The notes beneath the pieces were generated by a model. It saw only the letters and a list, made by a program, of their open reading frames with translations, made no database searches and was not told where the DNA came from. Both the position numbers and the translations under genes were made by a program. This document shows positions 1-10,478 of a DNA stretch of 64,000 bases, one piece after another. Source of the stretch: Volutella citrinella (lineage: Eukaryota > Ascomycota > Sordariomycetes > Hypocreales > Nectriaceae); the NCBI GenBank assembly GCA_034401135.1, contig JAWZSP010000006.1, forward strand, positions 1,550,001 to 1,614,000, written 5' to 3'. Every line of letters begins with the position of its first letter. Positions within the stretch are counted from its first letter, which is position 1.

Positions 1-2
1 AC

Positions 3-1349
3 GAGTCACTTGTAGCTGGAGGTAAGACGTGCCAGAATTCAAAGACAGGAGCAACTCCTAACCGCATTTTCAGTTACTGGACTTCACTCGTGTGTCATCG
101 AAAATGTTGGCCACATTGATCGCATCATGGCCTACCTGCCCCTCGCCCACATCCTAGAGCTCACTATCGAGAATCTGGCATTGTTCGTTGGCGGCACCCT
201 CGGGTTCGCCAACACCAGAACGCTTTCCGACCTGTCTGTACGGAATTGCGCTGGTGATATGCGAGAGTTTGGACCTACGCTGCTTATTGGTGTTCCACAA
301 GTCTGGGAGTCAATCAAGAAGGGCGTCATCTCCAAGGTCCAGGCATCTGGCCCAGTCGTCAGAGCGCTATTCTGGGGAGCTTTCTATTTCAAAAACTTCA
401 TGGTCAAGAACAAGCTGCCCTTTGCGGGCATCTTTGACAATATTGTGTTCAAAAAGGTCCGGGAGCAGGCCGGTGGCAATGTTCGGTTCACCGTCAACGG
501 CGCTAGCAGCATTGCGGACAACACAAAGAACTTTATGTCTCTCATCATGGCCCCGATGATTGAGGGATATGGCCTTACGGAAACCACTGCAAATGGTATT
601 CTTGGATCTCCCATGTCATACACACTCGAATATCAAGGTGTGGTGGGCTCCGCTATCGAGATGAAGCTGGTCTCCGTCCCGGAGCTGGGCTATTTCACCG
701 ACTCGCGGCTTCCCCAGGGTGAGATCTACATCAAGGGGAAAACCGTGATGCAGGGCTACTACAAGAACCCAGAGGAGACGAAAAAGGTCATGACACCCGA
801 CGGCTGGTTCAAGACTGGAGATGTTGGCGAGATTAGCGAGCAAGGCCACTTTCGCGTCATCGACAGGGTCAAGAACTTGATCAAGCTGCAAGGAGGAGAG
901 TATATTGCTCTTGACAAGCTCGAGTCTGTCTACCGCGGCGCTAAGACGGTCGGTAATGTCATGATCTATGCGGCCCCCGAGTTGACGCGGCCCATTGCCG
1001 TCATCATGCCCAACGAGAAGGCATTCGCCGAGTTGGCCGAGAAGTTGGATCTTGATGAGCATGATATGCATTCTCACCCCAAGGTCCGGCAAGCTGTGCT
1101 CCAGGACCTACAGGCTACGGCCAAGGAGGCTGGCTTAAGCAGCTTGGAGACCGTGACTGGTGTCGTGATTTCTGAAAAGGAGTGGACCCCAGACACTGTA
1201 AGTTCTTCTCGACATATCCCATGTACTGATGTTGAAATCAAGCTAACTGGATCGACCAGGGCCTCGTTACTGCAACACAAAAAATCAACCGAAGAGCCAT
1301 TCGCGATGCCTATAAGAAGCAGCTTGATGTATTTAGCAAGCAGGCGTAA
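3..1349 (+). CDS. Long-chain fatty acyl-CoA synthetase, 3' part
   Basis: The gene is cut by the left window edge. Exons are read as <3-21, 74-1197 and 1260-1349, with introns 22-73 (gtaaga...cag) and 1198-1259 (gtaagt...cag). It would activate long-chain fatty acids with ATP and CoA, an ER, peroxisomal or lipid-droplet activity of the Faa1/Faa4 type. The encoded piece holds the motif AYLPLAHILE, the adenylate-forming core GYGLTETTANG, the TGDVGE hinge region and the linker DRVKNLIKLQGGEY that is characteristic of long-chain acyl-CoA synthetases. The last exon restores the family's usual C-terminus (GLVTATQKINRR...YKKQLDVF), which unspliced reading would lose. The N-terminal ATP-binding P-loop lies outside the window. 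Family assignment is secure; substrate chain length and compartment cannot be told. Confidence 0.92.
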
Positions 1350-2218
1350 GATACCAAGGAAAGGCAGAATTTTGCAATTTAGGAGACAGGACGCTTCATA
1401 CGAGACGATGCTATGAGTGCGGCGGATTGGTGGAAGTGCTTTTCAGGCGATTCGGCTTCTTGTGTACAGTATTTCGGCATCGAGTTTCGTCAATGAATCA
1501 CTTCACCGGGGAAGGAATACTGGTCGCAACGTAGCATGGCATGATGCTTTCACTCATGGGGCTGAAGTGAAGGTGCCTTTACACCAACTTGGAGCTTGGC
1601 AAAACGACGATTAGCCATGGAAATCCCTGCTCACATCCCTGCGCACATCCTTGGCTCAACCTCCACCATCGAATTAGGGTGGCTCCTATCTTACTAGCTT
1701 CGAAAGATGAAGGGAGCCGTCAGCAGAGTCAGCCCAGGTTTCAGCTCGGCCTGTTCAATGCGTCACTGCTCAGTGCAACATGGCCAGGGATGCCACGGCT
1801 TGCGGCCGAGAGAGTGCTGGGATCCGCACCAATCAAACATGCTAGCATCGTGCGGAGAGATGTACTCGATCACAGGTTTGGTTCTTGGTTCGAGTTTGCG
1901 GGGGCAATGGAATGGCCCGCGTGCTGCTGTGGCGAACCATTTGCAGCCTCACTTTTGGGCCGTTAGGCAACACACATGCACTGCACCCCTAGCTCGAGAC
2001 CGATTGGCCGTTGTTCACCGTCTGCATCATGGCAATGCATCTCGATTGGGCGAGCTCAGGCAAAGGTGGCCTCACAGCTGCTTCTTGCTCAGTTGGGCTT
2101 GTCGCCGCCGATTGCGCTCCTCAGTCCTCGCATATAGAAACCGGCTCCCCCGCCCAGACCCAGCTTTTGTTTTCCAACCTGCACAGCATCTTTCGCAGAC
2201 CTCATTGCTACACCAACC
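1350..2218. other. Intergenic stretch upstream of the AAA+ ATPase
   Basis: About 870 bases with no supportable gene. It holds the acyl-CoA synthetase 3' flank and the promoter of the next gene. A TATA-like element (catatagaaa) lies near 2138, about 80 bases before the next ATG, in a C-rich leader. The short open frames here have no recognisable content. Confidence 0.6.
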
Positions 2219-4580
2219 ATGCTTGAAGGCAACCTCCCTACCGCCCACGTGCCGCCTCCTGTCCCGGAAGAACTCGGCACGCAATGTGAGATCCAGACGC
2301 TCTACGAGGCGATTACACCGCTGGATGACGTTGGCCGCCACCAAGGCATGCCGCCGCCGCCAGGTATGGCCAACTTCGGCTATCGACCGCCAGGACATAG
2401 GATAAAATGGGTCGAAGAGTGCCCTGAATACCCACAAGCGCCGATTCCCAAGGCGCCAGCGCCTGCTCTGACGGAGGGAGTCAGTCAAAAGGCCCTGCTC
2501 GTTCGAAAGCGGAGATCTCGGCTTCGCGGGGTGCTGCTCGAGCTGGACTCGATCGTGGTCCAGAGCAGTTCGCTGCGGAAAACGCTGAAGGAAGTATTTC
2601 AAGGCTACCTTGGGGATCTACCATTGCTCCATCTCGCAAAAGCGACCTTTTCGCCGCCATTCCGCAGCTTTCACTTCCGGTGGAAGCGGTTTACGGAGAT
2701 ATTGGAGCGGCAAAAGGAACAGGATCCTACTGCAGCAGCCTTCACACAGCTCCTACATGACTTTTTGTATCCAGAGATCCGTGAACATCTCGTGGAGAGT
2801 CGTGATCTCTTGAGCCATGGCGTCATCAAGCACCATCTGCTTTGGGCGGCCTTTGAGCCCGGAACTCTCGTGTTTGCCACTATGCGCGGCAAAGAACGTC
2901 TTTTCCTAGTCGACTCGGGGATGTATGATGGGCCGCGCTTTCACCTTGGGTTGCGTTTCTTTGACTGGGATGGGCGCATGTTTGGATACGATACTGAAGG
3001 AATAACCACGGACATGTTTAGCGGTACCCGACACTTGACTGACTTGGCTGCTTTCCCGGCTCATCTGGCTCCCTCATGGCAGCAGATGAGAGAAAGACTC
3101 CTTGCCCGTGGCCGAAAGTTTTATCATCTTGCAGGCGTGCATTACAAGGCCTACTCGAAATCGGTGCCCGGGAAAGGGAAGATGCCTAAGGATGGTGAAG
3201 CAGAAGGCGTACGTATGAGCGAGCTGTTCGCATTTCGAGACCATTGTGCTAATTTTGATAATATAGCAGATGGGTGAGCGGATCATGGTGGATGCCGCAG
3301 CCTTCTGTGCACAGCCTTCCCAATCTCTAAGCCTTGACGGTGGTTGGGCTGGGTACCGGGCCCCTTTTTCGGATGGACCTCCAGGCGGCTGCTCTCCCCC
3401 ACCTAATTGGTCTCCGAACCAAAAGATAACTCGCGTGGGAGCACCTCGCAGGTCGCGCAGGTCGTCCGATGCGTCGAGCTCGTCGGGTTACAAGAGCGAG
3501 AGTAACACCGAACACGAGGACGAGCAAGAAACAGAAAGTGATTTCTCCGACGACGAAACACTTGAGTCAGGTAGGCCATCGCGAACGCAACTAGTTCGGG
3601 CTGGAGAGTTACTGATGAAACGATACAGAGATGGATGAGCTTACGGAGACACAGCTCCTTCTTTGCAACTCCTGTGTTCGGGGATTCTGCCTCAGGACGA
3701 AGAAGTGGGCTAAGTTTGATGTTGAGCGTGTCAATGATATTGCCTGGAACGAAGAGGCCTTCGCCAACCTGCTTCTCCCTTCAGGCTACAAAGACTTGTT
3801 GCTGTCTTTCCTCAACGGCCAGACCGCCAGGAACAAGAAGTTCAAAGACGTCATTGCCAATAAGGGGCTGGGGCTCGTCTTGTTGTTCACCGGCAGCCCC
3901 GGCATTGGAAAGACGCTGACCGCCGAGGCCGTGGCAGACAAAGTCCGAAAGCCGCTTTACGTCCTGAGTGCCGGAGAGCTCAAGCTGAAGAAGTTCGAAA
4001 AGAGCCTCAAGTCTGCGTTGAAGCTCGCTGAGAAATGGGAGGCCATTGTGCTGTTGGACGAATGCGACGTGTTGATGCAGGAGCGGTCTGTCAGCCACCT
4101 GCAGCACAATGAGGTTATGACCATCTTCCTCAAGTATGTGACCTGGCCGAGAACTTTGCAAGCCATTGCTGAACAAGACACAGAACACTCGACTACTACA
4201 AGGGAATCTTCATCATGACGACGAACCGAGACAAGGAGGTCGACAGGGCCTTTCAGAGCAGAGTCCACCTCACGCTGCACTACCCAGAGCTGGACAAGGC
4301 CAAAAGGGAGCAGATCTGGAGAGCGTTCGTCGCGAGAGCCGATCCGGGACACGCCATCACCAATTCAGACTACCGGACGCTCTCGCAGCTGCGGATGAAT
4401 GGGCGACAGATCCGAAATACCGTGAAAATGTCTGCTATTCTCGCGCTCGAGGAAGAGACGGAGCTGGGGACAGGGCAGATTCGCACGGTTTTGCAGGCGA
4501 CTGAAGACATCAACGCGAGTGCGTTGGAGCCGAGTGTGATGAAGCGCTGGTGCGCGAGCTTGGCAAGTCGGTTTCGATGA
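2219..4580 (+). CDS. AAA+ ATPase with an N-terminal DUF7025-like region
   Basis: Four exons give 730 residues: 2219-3208, 3270-3570, 3629-4133 and 4184-4580. The introns are 50-61 bp, and all joins restore one frame. Residues about 205-285 (LLWAAFEPG..., RFFDWDG, ...FSGTR) resemble the conserved N-terminal domain of large fungal AAA proteins (DUF7025-like). A Ser/Asp/Glu-rich, probably disordered segment follows at about 385-431. The AAA module has Walker A GSPGIGKT (about residue 520), Walker B IVLLDECDV (about 571), and TTNRDKEVDRAFQSRVH, which carries the sensor and arginine-finger region. Proteins of this build are ATP-driven remodelers; the substrate is unknown, and the family is expanded and variable in filamentous fungi. 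The ATPase residues are intact, so it should be active. Substrate and cell location are not visible in the sequence. Confidence 0.88.
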
Positions 4581-5111
4581 TGGGCCGGCCAGGGTTACCG
4601 AGGTGTCCTGCTTGGGCGAGAGGGCGGCCTGGATGGGTGGATTGTTTGGATCGTGTGGACGTTGAAGTCGTATTGATTGACCAGAGTTTGCCCCTGCTAT
4701 GTCTGTTCACTGAATGAAGGAGAGAATGGAAACCCCTGCAGCAAGCGAAATGAAACATTGAATGTGACTCATTCCACTGCATTATCCTTGATAGGCGTAG
4801 GCACCAAGTTGAGCGGATGAATGTTGGACTTGCTTGATCTCCCAGGTAAAGTTGCGACGAGCAACACTTTCGTGTCGGGTGCACTTTCCTCGAGAAAAGA
4901 ACCAGGAATGAACGCCAATGGGATCCTGGTCTGTCTATGGGCATGGTGGTGGACAGCCATTGGACGCCGTTCACGTGCGGGTGCGCATCAGGCTGCGCCT
5001 TCCTGGGAGATAGCCGCCGACCTCGCCCAGCCTCACTCAGCCCGAACACACAACCACCCCGCAATTCGGCAAGACAACACGACACCGAGCGCGGTTGCAC
5101 TCGCACTCGCC
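4581..5111. other. Leader and promoter region of the NLR gene
   Basis: About 530 bases. The frame of the downstream NLR stays open back to an ATG at 4821, adding 97 codons of low-complexity sequence with no domain. I take this as 5' leader because the conserved phosphorylase domain begins right after the ATG at 5112. Confidence 0.55.
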
Positions 5112-8100
5112 ATGCCCATCACCCGGCCCGGCAGCCGCGATGGCTTCGAGACGGCCATAATCTGCGCGCTGCCGCTCGAGTACGACGCCGTCTGCCACAT
5201 CTTCGACGACTTCTGGGACAACGACGGCGACCGCTACGGCAAGGTGCCGGGCGACCCAAACAGATACACGACCGGCCGCGTGGGCAGTCTCAACGTCGTA
5301 CTGGTTCTTCTCCCTCGCATGGGCAAGACCAATGCAGCCGCTGCCGCCGCCAGCATGTGCGCGAGCTACAGTCGTCTACGACTGGCGCTTCTCGTTGGGG
5401 TGTGTGGTGGACTCCCCAAGACCAAGGACAGCGAGGTTGTGCTGGGCGACGTCATCATCAGCACCACTGTTGTGCAGTATGACTTTGTCCGACAGTACCC
5501 GAACGGCGCCAGAAGAAAAGACACGCTCGACGACAGCTTGGGCCGACCGAACAAGCACATCCGCAACATGCTCGCCTACTTCCAAACCACCCGCGGCCGC
5601 GAACAACTGGAAGCCAAGACCGCTGGCCATCTCAAGCAGATCCAGACCGCGGTTGCCACGACAAGCGCCCACGGAAAGTACGACCACCTCGGAGTGGCCA
5701 ATGACCAGCTCTTCGCATCATCGTACCGCCACAAACACCGCATTTCCCCGACATGCGTGTGTCGTGAATGCTATACGGATTCAGACCCAGTGTGTGAAGA
5801 TGCCCCCACATCCACGTGTGCTGCTGTTGGCTGTGAGAAGGCACATCTCGTGGTCAGACGGCGTCTTCGGACAAACTGGAAAGCAGGGCCAGCAATTCAC
5901 CTGGGGCCGGTTGCATCAGGAGACTCCGTGATCAAGTCGGCGGGCCATCGAGACATGCTGGCCGAGACGACTGGAGCCATCGCCTTCGAGATGGAGGGCG
6001 CCGGGGTCTGGGATGAAGTCCCCTGCCTCGTCATCAAGGGTGTATGCGATTATGCTGACACCCATAAACAAAAGGGCTGGCAGAATTTTGCCGCAGCAAC
6101 GGCAGCGAGTGCAGCCAAGGCAGTACTCGAGGGGCGGGACGATGTGGACATGGACAGGCTCGAGAGTCATGCCAACGCCCCCACCCGAGCCCACTATCTG
6201 ATTCCCTTTGGACAGAACCAGGACTTCGTAGGGCGGGAGGCTGTCCTGACGAGGCTCCTCGACAAGATTCCGCCATCCGCTAATAAGACCGACTGTCAAC
6301 GAACCGCAATCACAGGACTAGGCGGGGTGGGCAAGACACAAATCGCAATCGAGGCAGTCTTCCGAGTGCGCCAAAGATACCCAGATTGCTCTATTTTCTG
6401 GGTCCCAGCGGTCAGCACCAGTACTTTTGACAGCGCCTGCCGTGAGATTGGGAGGATCCTAAAGCTTCCGGGTATCGATAGCGGTGATGCGGATGTAAAG
6501 ACTCTTGTCAAGGACGCATTGAGCCAGGAGAGTGCGGGAAGCTGGCTCTTGGTCATTGATAACGCCGACGACGAAAAGCTATTACTCGCCGAGGGTGCTC
6601 TCTGTAGCTACTTGCCATATAGCCCCAACGGCTCCATCTTGTTCACGACTCGGAACATTGCCGTGGCAGTGTCCCTTTACGTTTCGGCGAGGAACACGCT
6701 GCAGCTGTCGAGCATGACGGTGCCCGAGGCCCAAGAACTATTGCAAATGAACCTGCAACAGAGTCAACTTCAGGATGCCAGAAGTACCCGCGATCTACTC
6801 GAGTTCCTCGCCTTTTTGCCACTGGCCATCAAGCAAGCAGCTGCATACATGGCGAGGACTTGCAGCACGACGACCGAGTATCTCAGCCTATGCCAATCTA
6901 GCGACAAGAGCCTCACAGATCTTCTCAGCAGAAACTTCGAGGACATGGGAAACTATGACGACGAGAACGCGGTGGCCACAACCTGGCTCGTCTCCTTTCG
7001 CCACATCTCGGAAAAGTCGCCTCTGGCGGCGCAGTACCTGACATTTATGTGCTTTCTCGCGGAGAAGAACATCCCATCATCGCTATTGCCATCGACGCAA
7101 GACAGGATAAAGATGCATGAGGCAGTCGGCATACTACAAGCGTATGGATTCATCTCCAGACACCCGGATCGGAGTTCATATGACATGCACCGACTCGTCG
7201 GTCTCGCCATGCGCAACTGGCTGGAGTCGGAGAGAAAACTGGTCCAGTCTGCGACCTGGGTGATAGAAGAGCTGGCTCAAAGACTCTCATTCGAGAGATA
7301 CCAGCATGGAGACCTGTGGATGGATCAAATACCGCATGTGCTCAGTGTTGCAACGTTTCGGAGATTTTGCACGAATGATTACGCTACAGCCACTTTCTTG
7401 GCTCAGACATGCCAGATATACTACTTGGAAGGGAAATACCACGATGAAGAATTGCTGATGCGGGAGCGGCTGCGATTATTGAAACGCGTATTTGGGCGCC
7501 ACCATCTCGAGACTCTCTCCGGCATGGCTAATCTTGCTGGCTTAGCCGGCAGACAAGACAAACATGGGGAGGCGGAACAAATCAGCCGAGAAGTACTGGA
7601 AATACGGAGAGCGAATGGGGGAATAGGGAAGACTGAGGTTGAACTCAGGACCTTCAACATTCTTACATCTTCACTTATCGGTCAAGGGAAAGTCAAAGAG
7701 GCTGAGGCATTGTTGGAAACGATAGTAGACCCGGGGGGCGAGGTATCGGGTGGAGAGAGTCGCTACATACTGAATATCAGGAATCTTGTCGCGATGGGGT
7801 ACAATGACGAGGGCAACTTCAAGCAAGCCGAGCTGCTGAGTCGGCGGCAGCTGGAGATCAGAAACAAGCGAAACGAAGAGCGGCACCCCGAGACCCTGCA
7901 CTGTGCAAGCACTCTTGCGACTGCCCTCGATGGCCAGGGGAAATATGCGGAGGCAGAGGAGATCCTTCGGATGATACTGGAGCTAAGGAAGGGGACATTT
8001 GCAAATGATCATCCAGATACGATCAAGGCAATGGGTAGCCTTGGAAGAGTCCTTTACCACCAGAAGAATTATGACGAGGCGATCGAGTTGATGACTTTTT

Positions 8101-8294
8101 GCGTGGAAATGTACACCAAGTCGCTGGGGCCAGATCACAAGAACACCAAGTATGATCGTCGATTTCTGGAGGTTCTCCGAGAGCGAGCGCGTGCCCCACG
8201 AGTTGAGGGTGCGAACGGAGGCAGCACTGGAACAGCTGGGACTCTGGCCCGCATGCGCCGCCGCTTCCAGGGCTATAAGGATAGATGGTCTTGA
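5112..8294 (+). CDS. NLR-type receptor: phosphorylase-like, NB-ARC, TPR
   Basis: An intronless gene of 1060 residues. Residues about 10-340 form a nucleoside-phosphorylase (PNP/UDP) superfamily domain: an ALPLEYDAV start, GVCGGLP phosphate-loop motif, EMEGAG active-site motif, then KGVCDYAD with the catalytic-type Asp. A Cys-rich insertion sits at about residues 215-240. The NB-ARC NTPase follows, with P-loop GLGGVGKT at about 403 and Walker B LLVIDNADD near 479. From about 755 to 1010 run five or six TPR units of the kinesin-light-chain type (for example HPETLHCASTLATAL and HPDTIKAMGSLGRVL). This is the classical fungal NOD-like receptor layout, where the N-terminal domain is the effector and the repeats sense a ligand. 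Related phosphorylase domains in bacterial defence proteins cleave ATP; whether this one does is inference. It converges on the next gene with a 66-base gap. Confidence 0.93.
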   Translation: MPITRPGSRDGFETAIICALPLEYDAVCHIFDDFWDNDGDRYGKVPGDPNRYTTGRVGSLNVVLVLLPRMGKTNAAAAAASMCASYSRLRLALLVGVCGGLPKTKDSEVVLGDVIISTTVVQYDFVRQYPNGARRKDTLDDSLGRPNKHIRNMLAYFQTTRGREQLEAKTAGHLKQIQTAVATTSAHGKYDHLGVANDQLFASSYRHKHRISPTCVCRECYTDSDPVCEDAPTSTCAAVGCEKAHLVVRRRLRTNWKAGPAIHLGPVASGDSVIKSAGHRDMLAETTGAIAFEMEGAGVWDEVPCLVIKGVCDYADTHKQKGWQNFAAATAASAAKAVLEGRDDVDMDRLESHANAPTRAHYLIPFGQNQDFVGREAVLTRLLDKIPPSANKTDCQRTAITGLGGVGKTQIAIEAVFRVRQRYPDCSIFWVPAVSTSTFDSACREIGRILKLPGIDSGDADVKTLVKDALSQESAGSWLLVIDNADDEKLLLAEGALCSYLPYSPNGSILFTTRNIAVAVSLYVSARNTLQLSSMTVPEAQELLQMNLQQSQLQDARSTRDLLEFLAFLPLAIKQAAAYMARTCSTTTEYLSLCQSSDKSLTDLLSRNFEDMGNYDDENAVATTWLVSFRHISEKSPLAAQYLTFMCFLAEKNIPSSLLPSTQDRIKMHEAVGILQAYGFISRHPDRSSYDMHRLVGLAMRNWLESERKLVQSATWVIEELAQRLSFERYQHGDLWMDQIPHVLSVATFRRFCTNDYATATFLAQTCQIYYLEGKYHDEELLMRERLRLLKRVFGRHHLETLSGMANLAGLAGRQDKHGEAEQISREVLEIRRANGGIGKTEVELRTFNILTSSLIGQGKVKEAEALLETIVDPGGEVSGGESRYILNIRNLVAMGYNDEGNFKQAELLSRRQLEIRNKRNEERHPETLHCASTLATALDGQGKYAEAEEILRMILELRKGTFANDHPDTIKAMGSLGRVLYHQKNYDEAIELMTFCVEMYTKSLGPDHKNTKYDRRFLEVLRERARAPRVEGANGGSTGTAGTLARMRRRFQGYKDRWS

Positions 8295-8360
8295 ATAGGA
8301 ACAGACTTGATTGAACGCAGTCGATCGTCCAATGAGGCAATAACGCCCACGACGAACCAT

Positions 8361-9131
8361 CTAGGCCGCGTTCTGCTGCTTCATGTGCATCCAGATGCAC
8401 ATGCTGCTCATGACGGCCATGAGGGCCCAGTGTGTGCCAAGCTCGCCTGTGAGTCCGGAGCCAAAGAAGCGCAGGTCGCCAATGCCGCGCAAATCGCTGA
8501 AGAAGGGGGCGTGTGCCCACACGGCCAGAATCTCCTTGCCATCCCTCGTGAATCCGTCACCGCGGTCCGCGTCACCGCCCTCATTGGCCTCACCCTGGTC
8601 GTCGGCGGGCACCGCCGCGTTGGTACCCATCCGCACCAGCTTCCAGCCCCAGACCGACTTGCCCTTGCCCCTGCCGTCGTCGTGGTGCCGCGTGTGGCGC
8701 CACATGAAGCGTTCGAGGTGCCGGCCCTCACCCTCGCCGACCTCCATGGCGAACCAGTAGTGCTCGTTCTTGAAGACGCCTTTACTCCGCAAGATCTCGC
8801 GCCTGGCCGGGGCGCCGCTGTCCCCGGCGGGCGGCAGGTCAATCGCAAAGTCCCACCCGCCGTTGCCCGTCGTGGACGCGACGGCGAGCGAGGCGTCGTC
8901 AAACGTCGGGCCGTTATGCAGGACGATGCCGCCGTAGTACGAGTTTGTGAACTCCATGACGTAGGACGGAGCGGCGTCGGGCTGTGCGTCGGGCTCGGAA
9001 ATGTTCACGGTGACTTTGAGCGTGAGTGCATTTTTGTATGTGAAGCGGATGCTCTTGGGAATGCCCTTGCTGGCGACGGCCTCTGACATTGGCCCTGGCG
9101 GCGGCAGGTTCTTTGACTTTGAGTTGCCCAT
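8361..9131 (-). CDS. Tubby C-terminal-like protein, putative N-myristoylated
   Basis: A single exon of 256 residues starting MGNSKSKN, which fits the N-myristoylation consensus (Gly2, Ser at position 6, basic follow-up). The body is predicted beta-rich. Pairs such as ERFMWRHTRH, WGWKLVRMG and GKEILAVWAH match the pattern of fungal proteins given a tubby C-terminal-like (LURP/scramblase-type) fold. The last 40 residues are hydrophobic around HWALMAVMSSMCIWMHM, which could be an amphipathic or membrane-contacting helix. Membrane attachment is therefore likely from both ends, but function is unknown. The gene is convergent with the NLR. A TATA-like box lies about 70 bases upstream of the start. 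Fold assignment rests on pattern memory, not a search. Confidence 0.75.
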   Translation of the reverse strand: MGNSKSKNLPPPGPMSEAVASKGIPKSIRFTYKNALTLKVTVNISEPDAQPDAAPSYVMEFTNSYYGGIVLHNGPTFDDASLAVASTTGNGGWDFAIDLPPAGDSGAPARREILRSKGVFKNEHYWFAMEVGEGEGRHLERFMWRHTRHHDDGRGKGKSVWGWKLVRMGTNAAVPADDQGEANEGGDADRGDGFTRDGKEILAVWAHAPFFSDLRGIGDLRFFGSGLTGELGTHWALMAVMSSMCIWMHMKQQNAA

Positions 9132-9620
9132 CCTGTCGGTATCGGTTTCGTGGTATGGGTCGAGGAATCCATTGCGCCGGGGATGTGTGTCTGCTTGGTG
9201 TTTATACTAAACCGAGAAGGTATATGGTCGCTTGGGATCGGGTCTCGCGACGAATAAAATACGAGCAATACGATAGGGCTGTTCGATCGACGGGGGACGG
9301 GAATCATCAGCTGAGGCGGGGGGTTGGATGCTGTGGACGGTCTGATTGGCAGCCAGACGCCACACAACGGCGCTTGGCTGCAACGCCGTCACGCAATTGG
9401 CAGGGTGCAGCTAGGCATCCGTCTTTTACTCGCGGTCGTTTGAACGGTCCAGAGTCTCTAGCCTCGAAGGGCTTGGCGGTCACATCAGGAACTTTTAAGC
9501 TTATTCGACTTGGTGGAGTTGCTGTGCTTCGGGTCTGCAACGTCGTGGATGCATCTATAAAGCATCTCTCGGCTGCGCTGACTGGCCTTTTACACCAACT
9601 TTCATGCTGAATGTCTGCCC
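9132..9620. other. Intergenic stretch between two minus-strand genes
   Basis: About 490 bases with no gene. It includes the promoter of the tubby-like gene and the 3' flank of the alpha/beta hydrolase. Nothing else stands out. Confidence 0.5.
9201..9206 (-). promoter_or_regulatory. TATA-like box of the tubby-like gene
   Basis: On the minus strand this reads TATAAA, about 70 bases before the ATG at 9131. The spacing suits a core promoter element. Confidence 0.4.
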
Positions 9621-10463
9621 TTAGCTGGTTGCATCATTGGCCACGCCGACAAGCCATTCAATCGCCTCGTCTGGACAACTGAGGCCCGGGGCGTGGTCGG
9701 ACTGGATGCTAGCGACTTTGACCTTGTTTCCGCTCTCTCTCTCAATCATGTCAACCGCGGCTCTCTGCGTCTCGGGCCTGATGGCCTTGTCCTGCTCGCA
9801 AACGAGATACCAGACGGGGACGTCATTGTAGCCCGGGTATGTCAGGGGAGTGCCAAACGACGCTGACGAGTGCTTCACGAGCTTTCGGGCCCAGGCCTCA
9901 CTCTCTGCCTTGGGTAGGTTACCAAACGAGGTCTGCGCTGCGTGAGAGATGTCGGCGGGGTACATCCAACCGTGTTCCTGTGGGTGCAGAGATCAGTACT
10001 TGCTGAGAATTCGATGAGATTGGGTACAAACATCAAGGGCAAAGTAGGATGGGCTATCCTTGGGCAGCTTCTGCGCGGCGTATGAAGCAGAATCTCCAAC
10101 CTTTGGCACCAGCGACGTAACGTAGGCTAGGCCGACGATGCCTCCCTCGAGTCCCTGTGCCTCGCGGTGTTTCTTGGACAGGCCCTTTACCGACTCTGAG
10201 GCCGGAACTCCGCCGTAGGAATGAGTGACGAGGACGACATCTTTACCGGTGTCGGCCAGCTCAGTGACTTGCTTGGCGATGAATGCGGCATCATCGTACA
10301 TTGTAGGCAAGGGACCATCTCTGCGGCCAGTCTTGAGGCCGACACTGGGGAGGTGCAGCGCATGGCTGCCGAATCCTGCGGCCACCACGGCATTGACGAG
10401 TGCGTCGTAGAACTCGGGCAACGCGCACGAGCCGGGGATGAAGAGAAGGTACGGTCGCGCCAT
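9621..10463 (-). CDS. Alpha/beta hydrolase
   Basis: Two exons (minus strand: 10463-10032 and 9977-9621) with a 54-base intron at 9978-10031 that uses a gtttgt donor and a cag acceptor. About 262 residues. The start at MARPYLLFIPGSCALPEFYD places the family's first strand right at the N-terminus; an in-frame ATG five codons upstream (10478) is also possible. The catalytic triad is visible: nucleophile in VTHSYGG, acid in CEQDKAIRPE, and His in SDHAPGLSCP. The small salicylate-esterase/AB-hydrolase-like fungal family has this form. There is no signal peptide, so it should be cytosolic. Substrate is unknown. Confidence 0.88.
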
Positions 10464-10478
10464 TGTAAAGCGTCCCAA

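Noticed and set aside
8307..9086. Plus-strand open frame opposite the tubby-like gene
   Set aside because: Shadow of a G/C-rich coding strand; the minus-strand product has coherent motifs and a myristoylation start.
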